Below are positions 8,706 through 17,150 of a DNA stretch of 64,000 nucleotides, piece by piece (positions within the stretch are counted from its first letter, which is position 1; every line of letters starts with the position of its first letter). Made by a program: the position numbers and the translations under genes. The notes beneath the pieces were generated by a model. It did no database searches. It was not told the origin of the DNA and was given only the letters and a program-made list of their open reading frames with translations. The stretch is from an uncultured Cycloclasticus sp. (GTDB lineage: Bacteria > Pseudomonadota > Gammaproteobacteria > Methylococcales > Cycloclasticaceae). The stretch lies in the NCBI GenBank assembly GCA_913060865.1, contig CAJXTU010000003.1:124001-188000 (forward strand). The letters are read 5' to 3'.

Positions 8706-10013
8706 TTAACTGTTCCCCATCGCAAAGCCATTGCTAATAACGCCTTCTTGGAAGTGTTTTTCTCGATCAATATTAAAGGCTTCTGGTGAAACGATTCCTT
8801 GAATACGGAGCGAGCGACCTTTTGAGTCGGTCAGCACTTTATCGAGGTTGATGACCATTTCCTTAACTGGGTTCATATAACGATCCATGATAGTCATAAC
8901 TCGTGGACGCAGTTTTGATTCTTCATTAACCTCAAGCACTAAAGCAATCTGGTTGTCGCTTAGTTGCACGTAACAACCGGGTGGGAAAACACCTAAACTC
9001 TCAATAAATTTACTCACCAATGGCCGATCAAACTGCTCACCTGCTTGCTGATAAAGAACTTGAGTGGCTTCCAGGTGTGTCATCCCTTTTTTGTAGACCT
9101 TATCACTGGTTAGTGCATCATAAGTATCAACAATAGACACAATATTGGAATAAAAAGAAACACCCGAATTTTTTAAGCCCTGAGGGTAGCCCTATCCTTT
9201 AATACGCTCATGGTGAGTTAACGCCGTTTCTATCGCGCCATGAAACATGTTTTCACTGGACTTTAACAGTTCAGCACCCAACGTTGTGTGGGTTTTCATA
9301 ATGTCTAGTTCTTCGGGGTTTAATTCTGATGGCTTATTTAGAATTGCCGAGGGTATTAACATTTTACCCATATCGTGCATCATGCCGCATAATCCTAGGT
9401 TTCTTAGCTCTTGTGTTGATAGACCGATGTGTCGCCCCAAAACAATTGATAACATGCTGACGTTGAGACTATGCTGCGCAGTGTACTCATCTTTCTTTTT
9501 TAGCTGGGTTAGCCATAAGTGGGCATCGGGGGATTGCAGAATACTATTCACGGAGGATGCCACCGCTTCTTTTGCTAATTTAGTGTCAATTCCACCACCA
9601 TTTTTCACCCTTTGCATAAAATCAGATACCAACTGACCCGTTGCGCGATAATTTTTTGTTGCGTTATGAATTTCTTTTTCGAAGGAACCTTTCTTTTTGG
9701 GTGCTGTTCCAAGAATCAGTGAGCTATTGGCGGCCTTGCTTTTTGCAGCGAGGCTTAATTTGCTTTCTCTAGCACGATCAATATAAACGTAGTAACAAAT
9801 ATTTTTAAGTACGCCTAGCTCACGTTCAGTTTTGATGTTGAACCCCTGTGATTTAAAAGGTGATTCGAGCCAGGGGCGATCTAGTTCGGCAACATACATA
9901 CCAAGCTCTAAATTTGCTGATCGAATATAGGTCAGTTCAGATTCTGATAGGTGTTTAGTCGTTTTTATCTTTAATGACTTTTTACCAAAAAGTTTTAGAA
10001 GCCAACTAATCAT
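8706..10013 (-). pseudogene. HD-GYP phosphodiesterase gene interrupted by an in-frame amber codon
   Basis: The two ORF-track pieces (9192-10055 and 8706-9140) are in one frame and together make one HD-GYP protein with an N-terminal DUF3391-like domain (SANLELGMYVAELDRPW). The HD signature is present (GMMHDMGKMLIP), then HHERIKG, a TAG at 9192-9194, and GYPQGL. Family members read HHERxDGSGYP here, so TAG probably replaced a serine TCG by one base change. Downstream coding is otherwise intact (VSIVDTYDALTSDKVYKKG). The start at 10013 has ACAAAAGG upstream; the ORF track uses a TTG at 10055. Without read-through, c-di-GMP hydrolysis should be lost. Confidence 0.88.
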
Positions 10014-10042
10014 CACGTTATACCTTTTGTCCTTATCAGGCA

Positions 10043-10060
10043 CTCGCTTCATCAAGCGAG
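10043..10060. repeat. Short perfect inverted repeat upstream of the HD-GYP gene
   Basis: CTCGCTT, loop CATC, AAGCGAG: a 7-bp perfect stem about 30 bases upstream of the preferred ATG. It could form a leader hairpin or an operator half-site pair. Confidence 0.4.
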
Positions 10061-10296
10061 CAGATTCATTACTTATGAAAGTATAAGGTAAACATTTGTC
10101 ATTTATTTACACCACGGCAGTTGGCATTCAGATCTTAGATGTAGGTCACAAATGTTAGCCATTTGAGCCGTATTACAGACCGCATGTACCTTACAAAAGG
10201 GTTATTAATGTATCAGTTTCGCGCTAAACGTTGTAAAAGGTTCCAAAAAATGATTAAGAATAACGAGGGCAATTCACACCAAACCCACTTTTACAC

Positions 10297-12576
10297 CTAT
10301 AGACCCTGCCGATATTGCGCCATAGTAGAAAGCGGTATCATTTGCGTCAGTTGATCTTTTGCACCGCCTTGTCCGCTGATCATTTTTTCAAAGTATTCAA
10401 TCAGTTGAATTTTATTTTGCTCAGCTTTTGACCCTGAGCCAATATTGGTTAAATCAATAAAAAACTCATCAAACAAATCAGCCAAATCGGTTACTACATC
10501 CATATTTAAAAACTGCTCATCATTATAAATACTGGGATAACCGCCTTTTTGCTTATCAATGGCAAACGAAACACCCTTCACATTGGTGATGGTGGTCGCC
10601 TTTTGACATTTGAGCATGCAACCATCTTCGATACTTGGTTTCTTACAGCCCACGGTTTGCTGGAAAAAGCATTGTCGACTGGTCATCATTAAAATGGGGT
10701 GGTAAATACTGTATAGCAATTTGAAGTTTTTTGGCCGTGTAATATTTTTAATTTGCATCCGGTTAATCTCGTTAGAAATAAACGCACCGGAACAATTAAG
10801 CTCTTCTTGTAATGTCAGCAAAGCATACGAATTAGTGGTGTTTAAAAACGGCCCAGCAATCCAGTCTATTCCCATTTCAAACGCTTTATAAGCAATACCC
10901 GTATTATTAGTAACAAGACGTTTCGGCCGTACCTGCTTGAGAATATTAACCGCTTCTAGGTAGTCTTTACCGATTAATACGGCTGGAAACCAGGGTATTA
11001 ATCGCGGGTTTTTCAACAACAAATCAATGTATTTAGTACAGCCTTTTTTGAAGCTTTCGGGCAGCTTAAAGTAGATATCTGCATCCGTTACATCACACAA
11101 ATGAAAGTCTTTTTCATCGGCTATTAAAATGGACATAGACGACAGGTTATTGGCAGATAAACCAGCGTGGGTTTTAGGATGATTAACCAACGCAGGAACA
11201 TCCACTTCCTCCACCACCTCGATAGAATCATTCAGCATGAACGCTGCTTTGTTTTTCATTCGTGCTAATTCTTTAAATGGAAGACTGAGGTTTTCCGCCA
11301 ACCCATCAAAATCAAGAGTTTCAATAATATACCGCGCATTATTAAAGGATTTAAAACGTTTTTCTATGGCCACTGAATCAAGTATGGAGTGTGTTGCTTT
11401 TTTTAGTTGCTCATTTGATTCGATCACATACGTAGTACCTAACTCATTGTTATTGCCTTTTACTTGTATGCTTAAGACCAATGGCTCACCCAGCTGGCCA
11501 GAGAAACCTAGTTTAAGTTGTTGCTTCGCAATGCTTAAGCCTTTAATTTTCTCGGCTAACTCATCGCCAATTTTATTTTTATCATCGTAGAGGCCTTGTT
11601 TTGCCTTTTGAATATGCACAATGGATACGGCTTGGCTTTTCGTCACCGCATGCTCAACACTATGGTCTCGAGGATTGTCGATAAACATCTTTTTAGTAAG
11701 ATCGCCCTTCAAAAATGAATTCGTGAAATCACGATTAAAGACTTTATGTAAATTCGAGTCGTCTTCTAATAAGCGACCAGTTTGTTTAAATTTATCCATT
11801 TGTTTACGCCAGCTATCCACCACCGTATAAACATAATGCGCGCCCTTAATACGCCCTTCTATTTTTAACGAATCAACCCCTGCGTCCACTAATTCAGGCA
11901 AATCAAAATAGGCTGAATTGTCTTTTAAATTAAGTGGAAAATTATTGCCCGTGGCAGTGGTTTCATACTCATCTCGGCACGCTTGGCTACACCGCCCTCG
12001 GTTACCTGAGTTGCCGACACTCACCGAGCTTGAATAACACTGACCAGAAAAGGCTATACACAGCGAGCCATGCACAAAAACTTCGGTTAACACGCCATGA
12101 TTATGTGCAAAACTTGTCAGGCTTTTCACCTCATCAAGGTTTAGTTCGCGTGATAAATTAACTCGAGAAGCGCCAATCTTGCTCAAAAACTGTATTTGCC
12201 CTTCATTGTGCGTCGTTAACTGCGTTGAGGCGTGTAAATCAAGATTTGGAAAATATTTCTTTACTAAATTAAATGTACCCAAGTCCTGCACAATAATGCC
12301 ATCCAGACCGGTATTCACTAATTTATTCAACAGCTTGATTAAGCTCGGTAATTCTTGCTCCAATATAACGACATTGAGCGTCAAAAATACCTCGCAATCG
12401 TGCTGATGGGCTAAGCGTAATACGCCACACAAGTCATCAAAAGAAAGGTTGGTTGCCCGATTACGTGCATTAAAAACATCTAAACCGCAATAAACAGCAT
12501 TTGCACCGGCAACAATGGCCCCTTTAATCGCTTCCACATCGCCGCCGGGTGCTAATAACTCTATTTTCTTATTCAT
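10297..12576 (-). CDS. U32 peptidase-family protein, RlhA-like
   Basis: U32-family protein of 759 residues. The N-terminal half closely follows the RlhA (YdcP) pattern: LHASTQ, LSRELNLDEV, VFVHGSLCIAFSGQCY and the cysteine cluster NRGRCSQACR. RlhA hydroxylates 23S rRNA C2501; other U32 proteins hydroxylate tRNA U34 or act in ubiquinone synthesis, so the substrate is inferred. It is about 100 residues longer than E. coli RlhA, and the C-terminal part carries a second cysteine group (QCFFQQTVGCKKPSIEDGCMLKC) that could help hold an iron-sulfur cluster. The ATG start is at the expected position for IELLAPGGD. Confidence 0.82.
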   Translation of the reverse strand: MNKKIELLAPGGDVEAIKGAIVAGANAVYCGLDVFNARNRATNLSFDDLCGVLRLAHQHDCEVFLTLNVVILEQELPSLIKLLNKLVNTGLDGIIVQDLGTFNLVKKYFPNLDLHASTQLTTHNEGQIQFLSKIGASRVNLSRELNLDEVKSLTSFAHNHGVLTEVFVHGSLCIAFSGQCYSSSVSVGNSGNRGRCSQACRDEYETTATGNNFPLNLKDNSAYFDLPELVDAGVDSLKIEGRIKGAHYVYTVVDSWRKQMDKFKQTGRLLEDDSNLHKVFNRDFTNSFLKGDLTKKMFIDNPRDHSVEHAVTKSQAVSIVHIQKAKQGLYDDKNKIGDELAEKIKGLSIAKQQLKLGFSGQLGEPLVLSIQVKGNNNELGTTYVIESNEQLKKATHSILDSVAIEKRFKSFNNARYIIETLDFDGLAENLSLPFKELARMKNKAAFMLNDSIEVVEEVDVPALVNHPKTHAGLSANNLSSMSILIADEKDFHLCDVTDADIYFKLPESFKKGCTKYIDLLLKNPRLIPWFPAVLIGKDYLEAVNILKQVRPKRLVTNNTGIAYKAFEMGIDWIAGPFLNTTNSYALLTLQEELNCSGAFISNEINRMQIKNITRPKNFKLLYSIYHPILMMTSRQCFFQQTVGCKKPSIEDGCMLKCQKATTITNVKGVSFAIDKQKGGYPSIYNDEQFLNMDVVTDLADLFDEFFIDLTNIGSGSKAEQNKIQLIEYFEKMISGQGGAKDQLTQMIPLSTMAQYRQGL

Positions 12577-12702
12577 TCAATTCATCGCGTCTGACTATAA
12601 AAGCTTATTCTACTGTATCCAGCATTTGCACCGGCTATTAGTCGTCACAGTTCAACTCATAGAAACGATGAGCAAGGTCCTCATCGTGAGACAAATGATG
12701 AA

Positions 12703-13731
12703 TTAAAACTGATAACTCGGCGTTGATTGGGAAACAGCTATTTCATCCTCTGACATCTCAATCGAAATATCATCAAATAAAGGCGTACTTAAATAACGTT
12801 CGCCAGTATCTGGCAACATACATAAAATATTCGCACCTGGCTTCGCTGTTTCGGCTATTTTCAAAGCCCCAGCCAGGGTAGCACCTGCTGAAATACCCAC
12901 AAAAACACCTTCCTGTTGCGCCAAGTCTTTAGAGCATTGGATAGCCTCTTTGCCATCAATAGGTATCAATTTATCAATACGCGAGCCAGCATCCACCACC
13001 TCTTTGGTTAACTTTGGAATGAAATCTGGTGTCCAACCTTGCATTGGGTGAGGGGTAAAATTAGGGTGACTTTCATTTTCAACTTGAGGAATGCCACTGC
13101 CTAATAATTGCGCATTAACCGGTTCACACACGATAACTTTCGTCTCAGGACTTTTTGCTTTTAACACGGCTGATACGCCGTTTAACGTACCGCCTGTTCC
13201 ATAACCACTAACCCAATAGTCAAGCGTTACGTCTGAGAAGTCTTCTAGAATCTCTTCTGCTGTCGTTTTCATATGCATTTGTGCATTCGCTGGGTTTTCA
13301 AATTGCTTTGATTGCCACCAACCATTTTTAGCCGCCAGCTCCTCAGCTTTCTTAACCATCCCTGTGCCTTTTTCAGATGCCGGTGTTAACACCACTTTAG
13401 CACCTAAAAAGCGCATTAGTTTTCTACGTTCGACACTAAAACTTTCTGCCATAGTAACCACTAACGGATAACCTTTTTGTGCACAGACCATCGCTAAACC
13501 AATGCCGGTATTTCCACTCGTTGCCTCTACAATAGTTTGGCCAGGCTTTAACTCGCCGCTTCGTTCAGCATCTTCTATAACACCCAAAGCAAGCCTATCT
13601 TTAACCGAACCCATCGGGTTAAATGCCTCTATTTTTACAAAAATATTAATGCCTTTGGGGCCGAGCTTATTAATTCGTACAACTGGCGTATTACCTATTG
13701 TTTGTAAAATATTATCGTATCGCTTACCCAT
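12703..13731 (-). CDS. cysK: Cysteine synthase A (O-acetylserine sulfhydrylase)
   Basis: Makes L-cysteine from O-acetylserine and sulfide; cytosolic PLP enzyme. The PLP lysine lies in MGSVKDRLA near residue 43; the substrate loop EATSGNTG and the phosphate-binding loop GTGGTLNG are present. Length 342 is slightly above the usual 310-325 because of a C-terminal tail (EMSEDEIAVSQSTPSYQF). A strong AAGGAGAG ribosome site precedes the ATG. It lies 21 bases downstream of a PLP decarboxylase gene and is probably cotranscribed with it. Confidence 0.94.
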   Translation of the reverse strand: MGKRYDNILQTIGNTPVVRINKLGPKGINIFVKIEAFNPMGSVKDRLALGVIEDAERSGELKPGQTIVEATSGNTGIGLAMVCAQKGYPLVVTMAESFSVERRKLMRFLGAKVVLTPASEKGTGMVKKAEELAAKNGWWQSKQFENPANAQMHMKTTAEEILEDFSDVTLDYWVSGYGTGGTLNGVSAVLKAKSPETKVIVCEPVNAQLLGSGIPQVENESHPNFTPHPMQGWTPDFIPKLTKEVVDAGSRIDKLIPIDGKEAIQCSKDLAQQEGVFVGISAGATLAGALKIAETAKPGANILCMLPDTGERYLSTPLFDDISIEMSEDEIAVSQSTPSYQF

Positions 13732-13752
13732 GTTGACTCTCCTTATTGATTA

Positions 13753-15207
13753 TCATTTTTCTTGTGAAATAAGTTCCCGACCTATCTCAAGCACTTCGTT
13801 GACCAAATCATCCGCGTGGTGCCAATCAGTTCGTGCGCCTAAAAAGCACGGCCGAATGACAAGTTTACTATCCACCATGGTTGTACTCGGGATGTTGACA
13901 CCATTTTTCATTAACTGTCTGTGAATTTTTTTATTCAGTTCATTTAAATCACTCACGTTTTCGTGAACGTAGCGGAAACAACAAACGGACAAGGTCGGCT
14001 CTAATGCTAACTCTAAATTAGGCTCACTTTTAACTAAATCTGCAACACGACGCGCCATTCCATTATGTCGACAAATACGCGCCTTAACCCCCTCAACGCC
14101 AATCTCACGAATCAATGCCCATACAATAGCACCACGAGCAGGTGCAGATAATTCAACACCTAAATCATGATAGGGGAAGCCAATCGCATCCATAGAGTTT
14201 TCAACGTGTTCATTCTGTACCGTGGTTGTTTCAATGTAGGCTGCTTCCCCTTGGTTAAAGGTTTTATATTGCGCCTGAACGTCACGTACAAATGTGGCAC
14301 CGACCCCAACAGGTGCGCCAAGCCATTTATGTGCATCTACGGTAATAGAATCCGCTAACGCTAAGCCTTTATATAAATCGTGAACTTGTGGATCTAATGT
14401 GCCCGGCAAACCATAAGCACCATCGACATGAAACCAGATATTATGCTCGCGGGCAATTTCGCCAATTTCTTGCAATGGATCAATTGAGCCCGTATTAGTA
14501 CTACCCGCATTAGCGACAATGGCCACTGGTAACGCATCTGACTTTTTATCTTCTAACAACAAGCCTTTTAGCGCAGTTGGGGAAAGTCTCATCATATTAT
14601 CGACGGGCACATGCACCATCGCATTACGCCCCATTCCCAACACAGCAACCGCGCGATGAACGGTATGGTGGCTATGTTCAGTTGCGTATACTTTACAAGC
14701 ACGTTGAACACCATCATTAGCTGGGTCTAACCCTACTTGTTCAAATGCAGACTGCCTGGCAGCGCCTAGCCCTATTAAGTTAGCTGTAGAACCCCCACTA
14801 CTAAAAACACCTTGCATACCCGTTGGCAAGTCAAACATCTCCGCTAACCAATTTAAGGCAACCCCCTCTAAGTGATTAAAGGCTGTCATCCCGATACGTT
14901 GAGGTGACGCCACAATACCTGCCAACGTGGCTATTGAGCCCATATCCGTTGCTGCGGTTGTAATATAGGACGTACAACCTGGTTTAGCAATTTGAGAGCC
15001 ATTGGGCATAACATGCTGGCCTATTTCGCCAATCACTTGTTCTGCACCTATACCTGTGCTTGGAACTGATCCACTTAATGCGGCTTTCCAACTATCCACG
15101 GTGGACATTGCGTCAGGGTGTTCAAAACGCTGGTACTGTTCTATAGCACCAGTCAGCTGACTCAATAAATCAGACAAATTATTACATTCTGCTTTTTCTT
15201 CAAACAT
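13753..15207 (-). CDS. Group II PLP-dependent amino-acid decarboxylase
   Basis: Aromatic-L-amino-acid/glutamate decarboxylase-type enzyme, 484 residues. Hallmarks are FSSGGSTANLIGL, TEHSHHTVHRAV, WFHVDGAYG and the PLP lysine in VDAHKWLGAPVGVG. The amino acid used cannot be read from the sequence; candidates include tyrosine, tryptophan, glutamate or cysteine-sulfinate-like substrates. It is the upstream gene of a likely two-gene unit with cysK, which may hint at a sulfur-containing substrate, but that is inference only. Confidence 0.87.
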   Translation of the reverse strand: MFEEKAECNNLSDLLSQLTGAIEQYQRFEHPDAMSTVDSWKAALSGSVPSTGIGAEQVIGEIGQHVMPNGSQIAKPGCTSYITTAATDMGSIATLAGIVASPQRIGMTAFNHLEGVALNWLAEMFDLPTGMQGVFSSGGSTANLIGLGAARQSAFEQVGLDPANDGVQRACKVYATEHSHHTVHRAVAVLGMGRNAMVHVPVDNMMRLSPTALKGLLLEDKKSDALPVAIVANAGSTNTGSIDPLQEIGEIAREHNIWFHVDGAYGLPGTLDPQVHDLYKGLALADSITVDAHKWLGAPVGVGATFVRDVQAQYKTFNQGEAAYIETTTVQNEHVENSMDAIGFPYHDLGVELSAPARGAIVWALIREIGVEGVKARICRHNGMARRVADLVKSEPNLELALEPTLSVCCFRYVHENVSDLNELNKKIHRQLMKNGVNIPSTTMVDSKLVIRPCFLGARTDWHHADDLVNEVLEIGRELISQEK

Positions 15208-15475
15208 TAAAATACCAAACAGTTAGAACTTAAATTGTCACTTTACCATTGCGTTATATCAAGTTTATTTTAAAACTTATTTAAACCAACACTTTACTGA
15301 GAAACCGACTTAGATCTTTCACCCTATCAAAGTCTAGGTAGTTTAGTAATCAATCTATTAATTGACCTTAATACTGGGACTCACAGAGTGTTTTCTCAGA
15401 TAAGTTATTTATTGATTTCTGACCAAAAAGTAAAATAGGACCCTAGCCGTTATGTTGATTAATTTCAAAATAAGA

Positions 15476-15533
15476 TAACGATAATGCTAGTGAATTTAAA
15501 GGCTAAGCTGACTTAGGCCCATTATTATCGTTA
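15476..15533. repeat. Nested inverted repeat upstream of the membrane-protein gene
   Basis: TAACGATAAT (15476-15485) is perfectly complementary to ATTATCGTTA (15524-15533). Between them CTAAG-CTGA-CTTAG forms a second short hairpin. It might be an operator, an RNA structure, or a terminator-like element without a T-run. Confidence 0.5.
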
Positions 15534-15543
15534 ACACAGTAAT

Positions 15544-15571
15544 TTGACTTAAATTTCGGCTTTAATATTAA
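15544..15571 (+). promoter_or_regulatory. Possible sigma70 promoter
   Basis: TTGACT, 16 bases, then TATTAA. The -35 is good and the -10 weak; about 50 bases before the ATG at 15621. Confidence 0.35.
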
Positions 15572-15620
15572 TGCTAGATAGTCTATGGTTAGGAGATAAA
15601 AATAATATCAAGGGACACTA

Positions 15621-16742
15621 ATGACAACTCAAACACCAAATCAGCCACTTGCCTCTGTATTACTAACTGGGAGTTTGGGCATCATTGTCGTATTAACACT
15701 CGCTGCTCTTTGTATTCTTCCGTTTGAACAACACTTTTTTACCGGTTGGGTGGGTATCGCTTTTATGTGTGCAACACCCACACAAGTGATTTTAAATTTG
15801 TTTTGGCATAACAACCTACCCAAACGAATCGGTGATATGCCACAGCCATTAAAAGGCATTAGTTTGACCCTTATTACCGTAGTAGCAGGTGCATTTTTCA
15901 CCCTGTTATTGTCCACATTGGTTGGCCAAAATTATGGCGATACCCCTATGTTTATTCAATATACGATTCTTACGGTTGTGACTGTTTTATGGCTTATTCC
16001 AATATGGCACGCGTGGCCTTTTTCCTTGGTGAGTAAAAACCCTATCATCATCGGGCTAGTGACACTATTCGCCACTTATGTCTTAGCCTACATCGTTTGG
16101 TTTATCTTTTTTGACTACACCGCATTAGCGCATATACCCACGCCAAACGGTGAGATTGTTCATCCGCTTTACCACCCAGAAATTGATCCAAAAGGCTTGT
16201 TTGATTCATGGGTTGCCATGACGTTTGCCGTGACGACGGCAGGGGTTATTGTTATTCATTCTTTATTTGATTTCTGGCCTATTAACAAACTGTCCATGGG
16301 TCGTCCGCAGCCTGTTCGAGGCCTTATTGGAACGGTGTATGTTTTACTATTTGCCTTAATTGTGCGTTGGTTTTTTACTGACTTTATGGGCATGGAACAG
16401 GTCAGCTATATGATTCAAGTGCCTGTGTGCATGCTTTTTGGTGCCTTTTTGGTTAACAATATGATGCAATTTAGCCTATTCCCTAACTTAAAACAGCCTT
16501 ACCGTGGTTTTGCGCTATTAGCCTGCTCGATTATAGCTGGCCTAATCATGTACAGGCTTTACAGTTATGCTGCTTATTTATTTGTAGGGCATGAGCTAAT
16601 ATCTGGCCCTGCGGGCGGCTGGGAACTTGAGTTATGGATTGCGACAGCCATGTTAGGTGTGACCTTCCCCATGGTCTTCCTCGTGTCAGGTTTCTTTGAT
16701 TTCTGGTTGTTGAAAAAACAAAGTAAAACAACTGCTGGCTAA
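15621..16742 (+). CDS. Polytopic membrane protein built from about five repeats, unknown function
   Basis: Not recognised as any named family. 373 residues, roughly nine or ten membrane helices. A motif recurs between helices: FWHNNLPKRIGDMPQPLKG near 62, WHAWPFSLVSKNPIIIG near 128, LFDFWPINKLSMGRPQPVRG near 214, FSLFPNLKQPYRG near 284 and FFDFWLLKK near 357. The common pattern is an aromatic-rich F/W-x-x-W/F-P turn, then P-Q/K-P-x-x-G before the next helix. This suggests internal duplication of a helix-loop-helix unit. Conserved histidines (WHNN, WHAW) could bind metal or heme, but this is speculation. It stands alone with AAGGGA before the ATG. Confidence 0.8.
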   Translation: MTTQTPNQPLASVLLTGSLGIIVVLTLAALCILPFEQHFFTGWVGIAFMCATPTQVILNLFWHNNLPKRIGDMPQPLKGISLTLITVVAGAFFTLLLSTLVGQNYGDTPMFIQYTILTVVTVLWLIPIWHAWPFSLVSKNPIIIGLVTLFATYVLAYIVWFIFFDYTALAHIPTPNGEIVHPLYHPEIDPKGLFDSWVAMTFAVTTAGVIVIHSLFDFWPINKLSMGRPQPVRGLIGTVYVLLFALIVRWFFTDFMGMEQVSYMIQVPVCMLFGAFLVNNMMQFSLFPNLKQPYRGFALLACSIIAGLIMYRLYSYAAYLFVGHELISGPAGGWELELWIATAMLGVTFPMVFLVSGFFDFWLLKKQSKTTAG

Positions 16743-17150
16743 AAATCTTTCATACCCCTATGGATCATCAGTAAAAAATTTTTATAGGCCTACTCTGCCT
16801 TTACAAGGTAGGCCTATAAAATAGTCGAAAACAATTGCCCCTATGACTCTAATAAGAAGCGCGGGTGCCCCATTCACTTCACTAATGAGTTATTAAAAGG
16901 AACAATCATCAAGGTATTCTTTCACTCTCAAGCCTAATCGCCTAGATATAAACTCAAACACTTAACAAAATAACGACCGTTTGCATCACAGTTATACGGA
17001 TAGCAGGGATCAGCCAACGACACATTGAAAGCACCAGCTCGCCTCAGGCGAGAGTTTATACGCAAAAAGCTGTTGATCATTTATTTCCTAGCTGGCCAGT
17101 AAAAACGCCTTACTTGTATTAGCAGGCCTATTTATCTCAACACAGCGCTA
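16743..17150. other. Convergent intergenic region
   Basis: About 400 bases between two convergent genes. It holds a strong inverted repeat (16780-16821) and a small hairpin CTCGCC/GGCGAG near 17039-17053. No coding region is supported. Confidence 0.5.
16780..16821. terminator. Long hairpin, probable terminator
   Basis: TTTTATAGGCCTAC and GTAGGCCTATAAAA form a 14-bp perfect stem around a 14-base loop. Read on the minus strand it is followed by TTTTTT; read on the plus strand it lies 40 bases after the membrane-protein stop. It probably ends transcription from both sides. Confidence 0.65.

Larger units (their letters stand above)
15208..15620. other. Divergent intergenic region with nested inverted repeats
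   Basis: About 410 bases between the divergent decarboxylase and the repeat-built membrane protein. No ORF is supported. It contains an inverted repeat at 15476-15533 and a weak promoter-like TTGACT at 15544. AAGGGA lies before the ATG at 15621. Confidence 0.5.

Noticed and set aside
10163-10354. 63-residue plus-strand ORF upstream of the HD-GYP gene
   Set aside because: Overlaps the U32 gene end, has no recognisable domain and no good ribosome site.
15621-16742. Assigning the membrane protein to a multicopper-oxidase or methane-monooxygenase-like membrane subunit because of its tryptophan/histidine loops
   Set aside because: No catalytic metal motif of those families is visible; only the internal repeat is supported.
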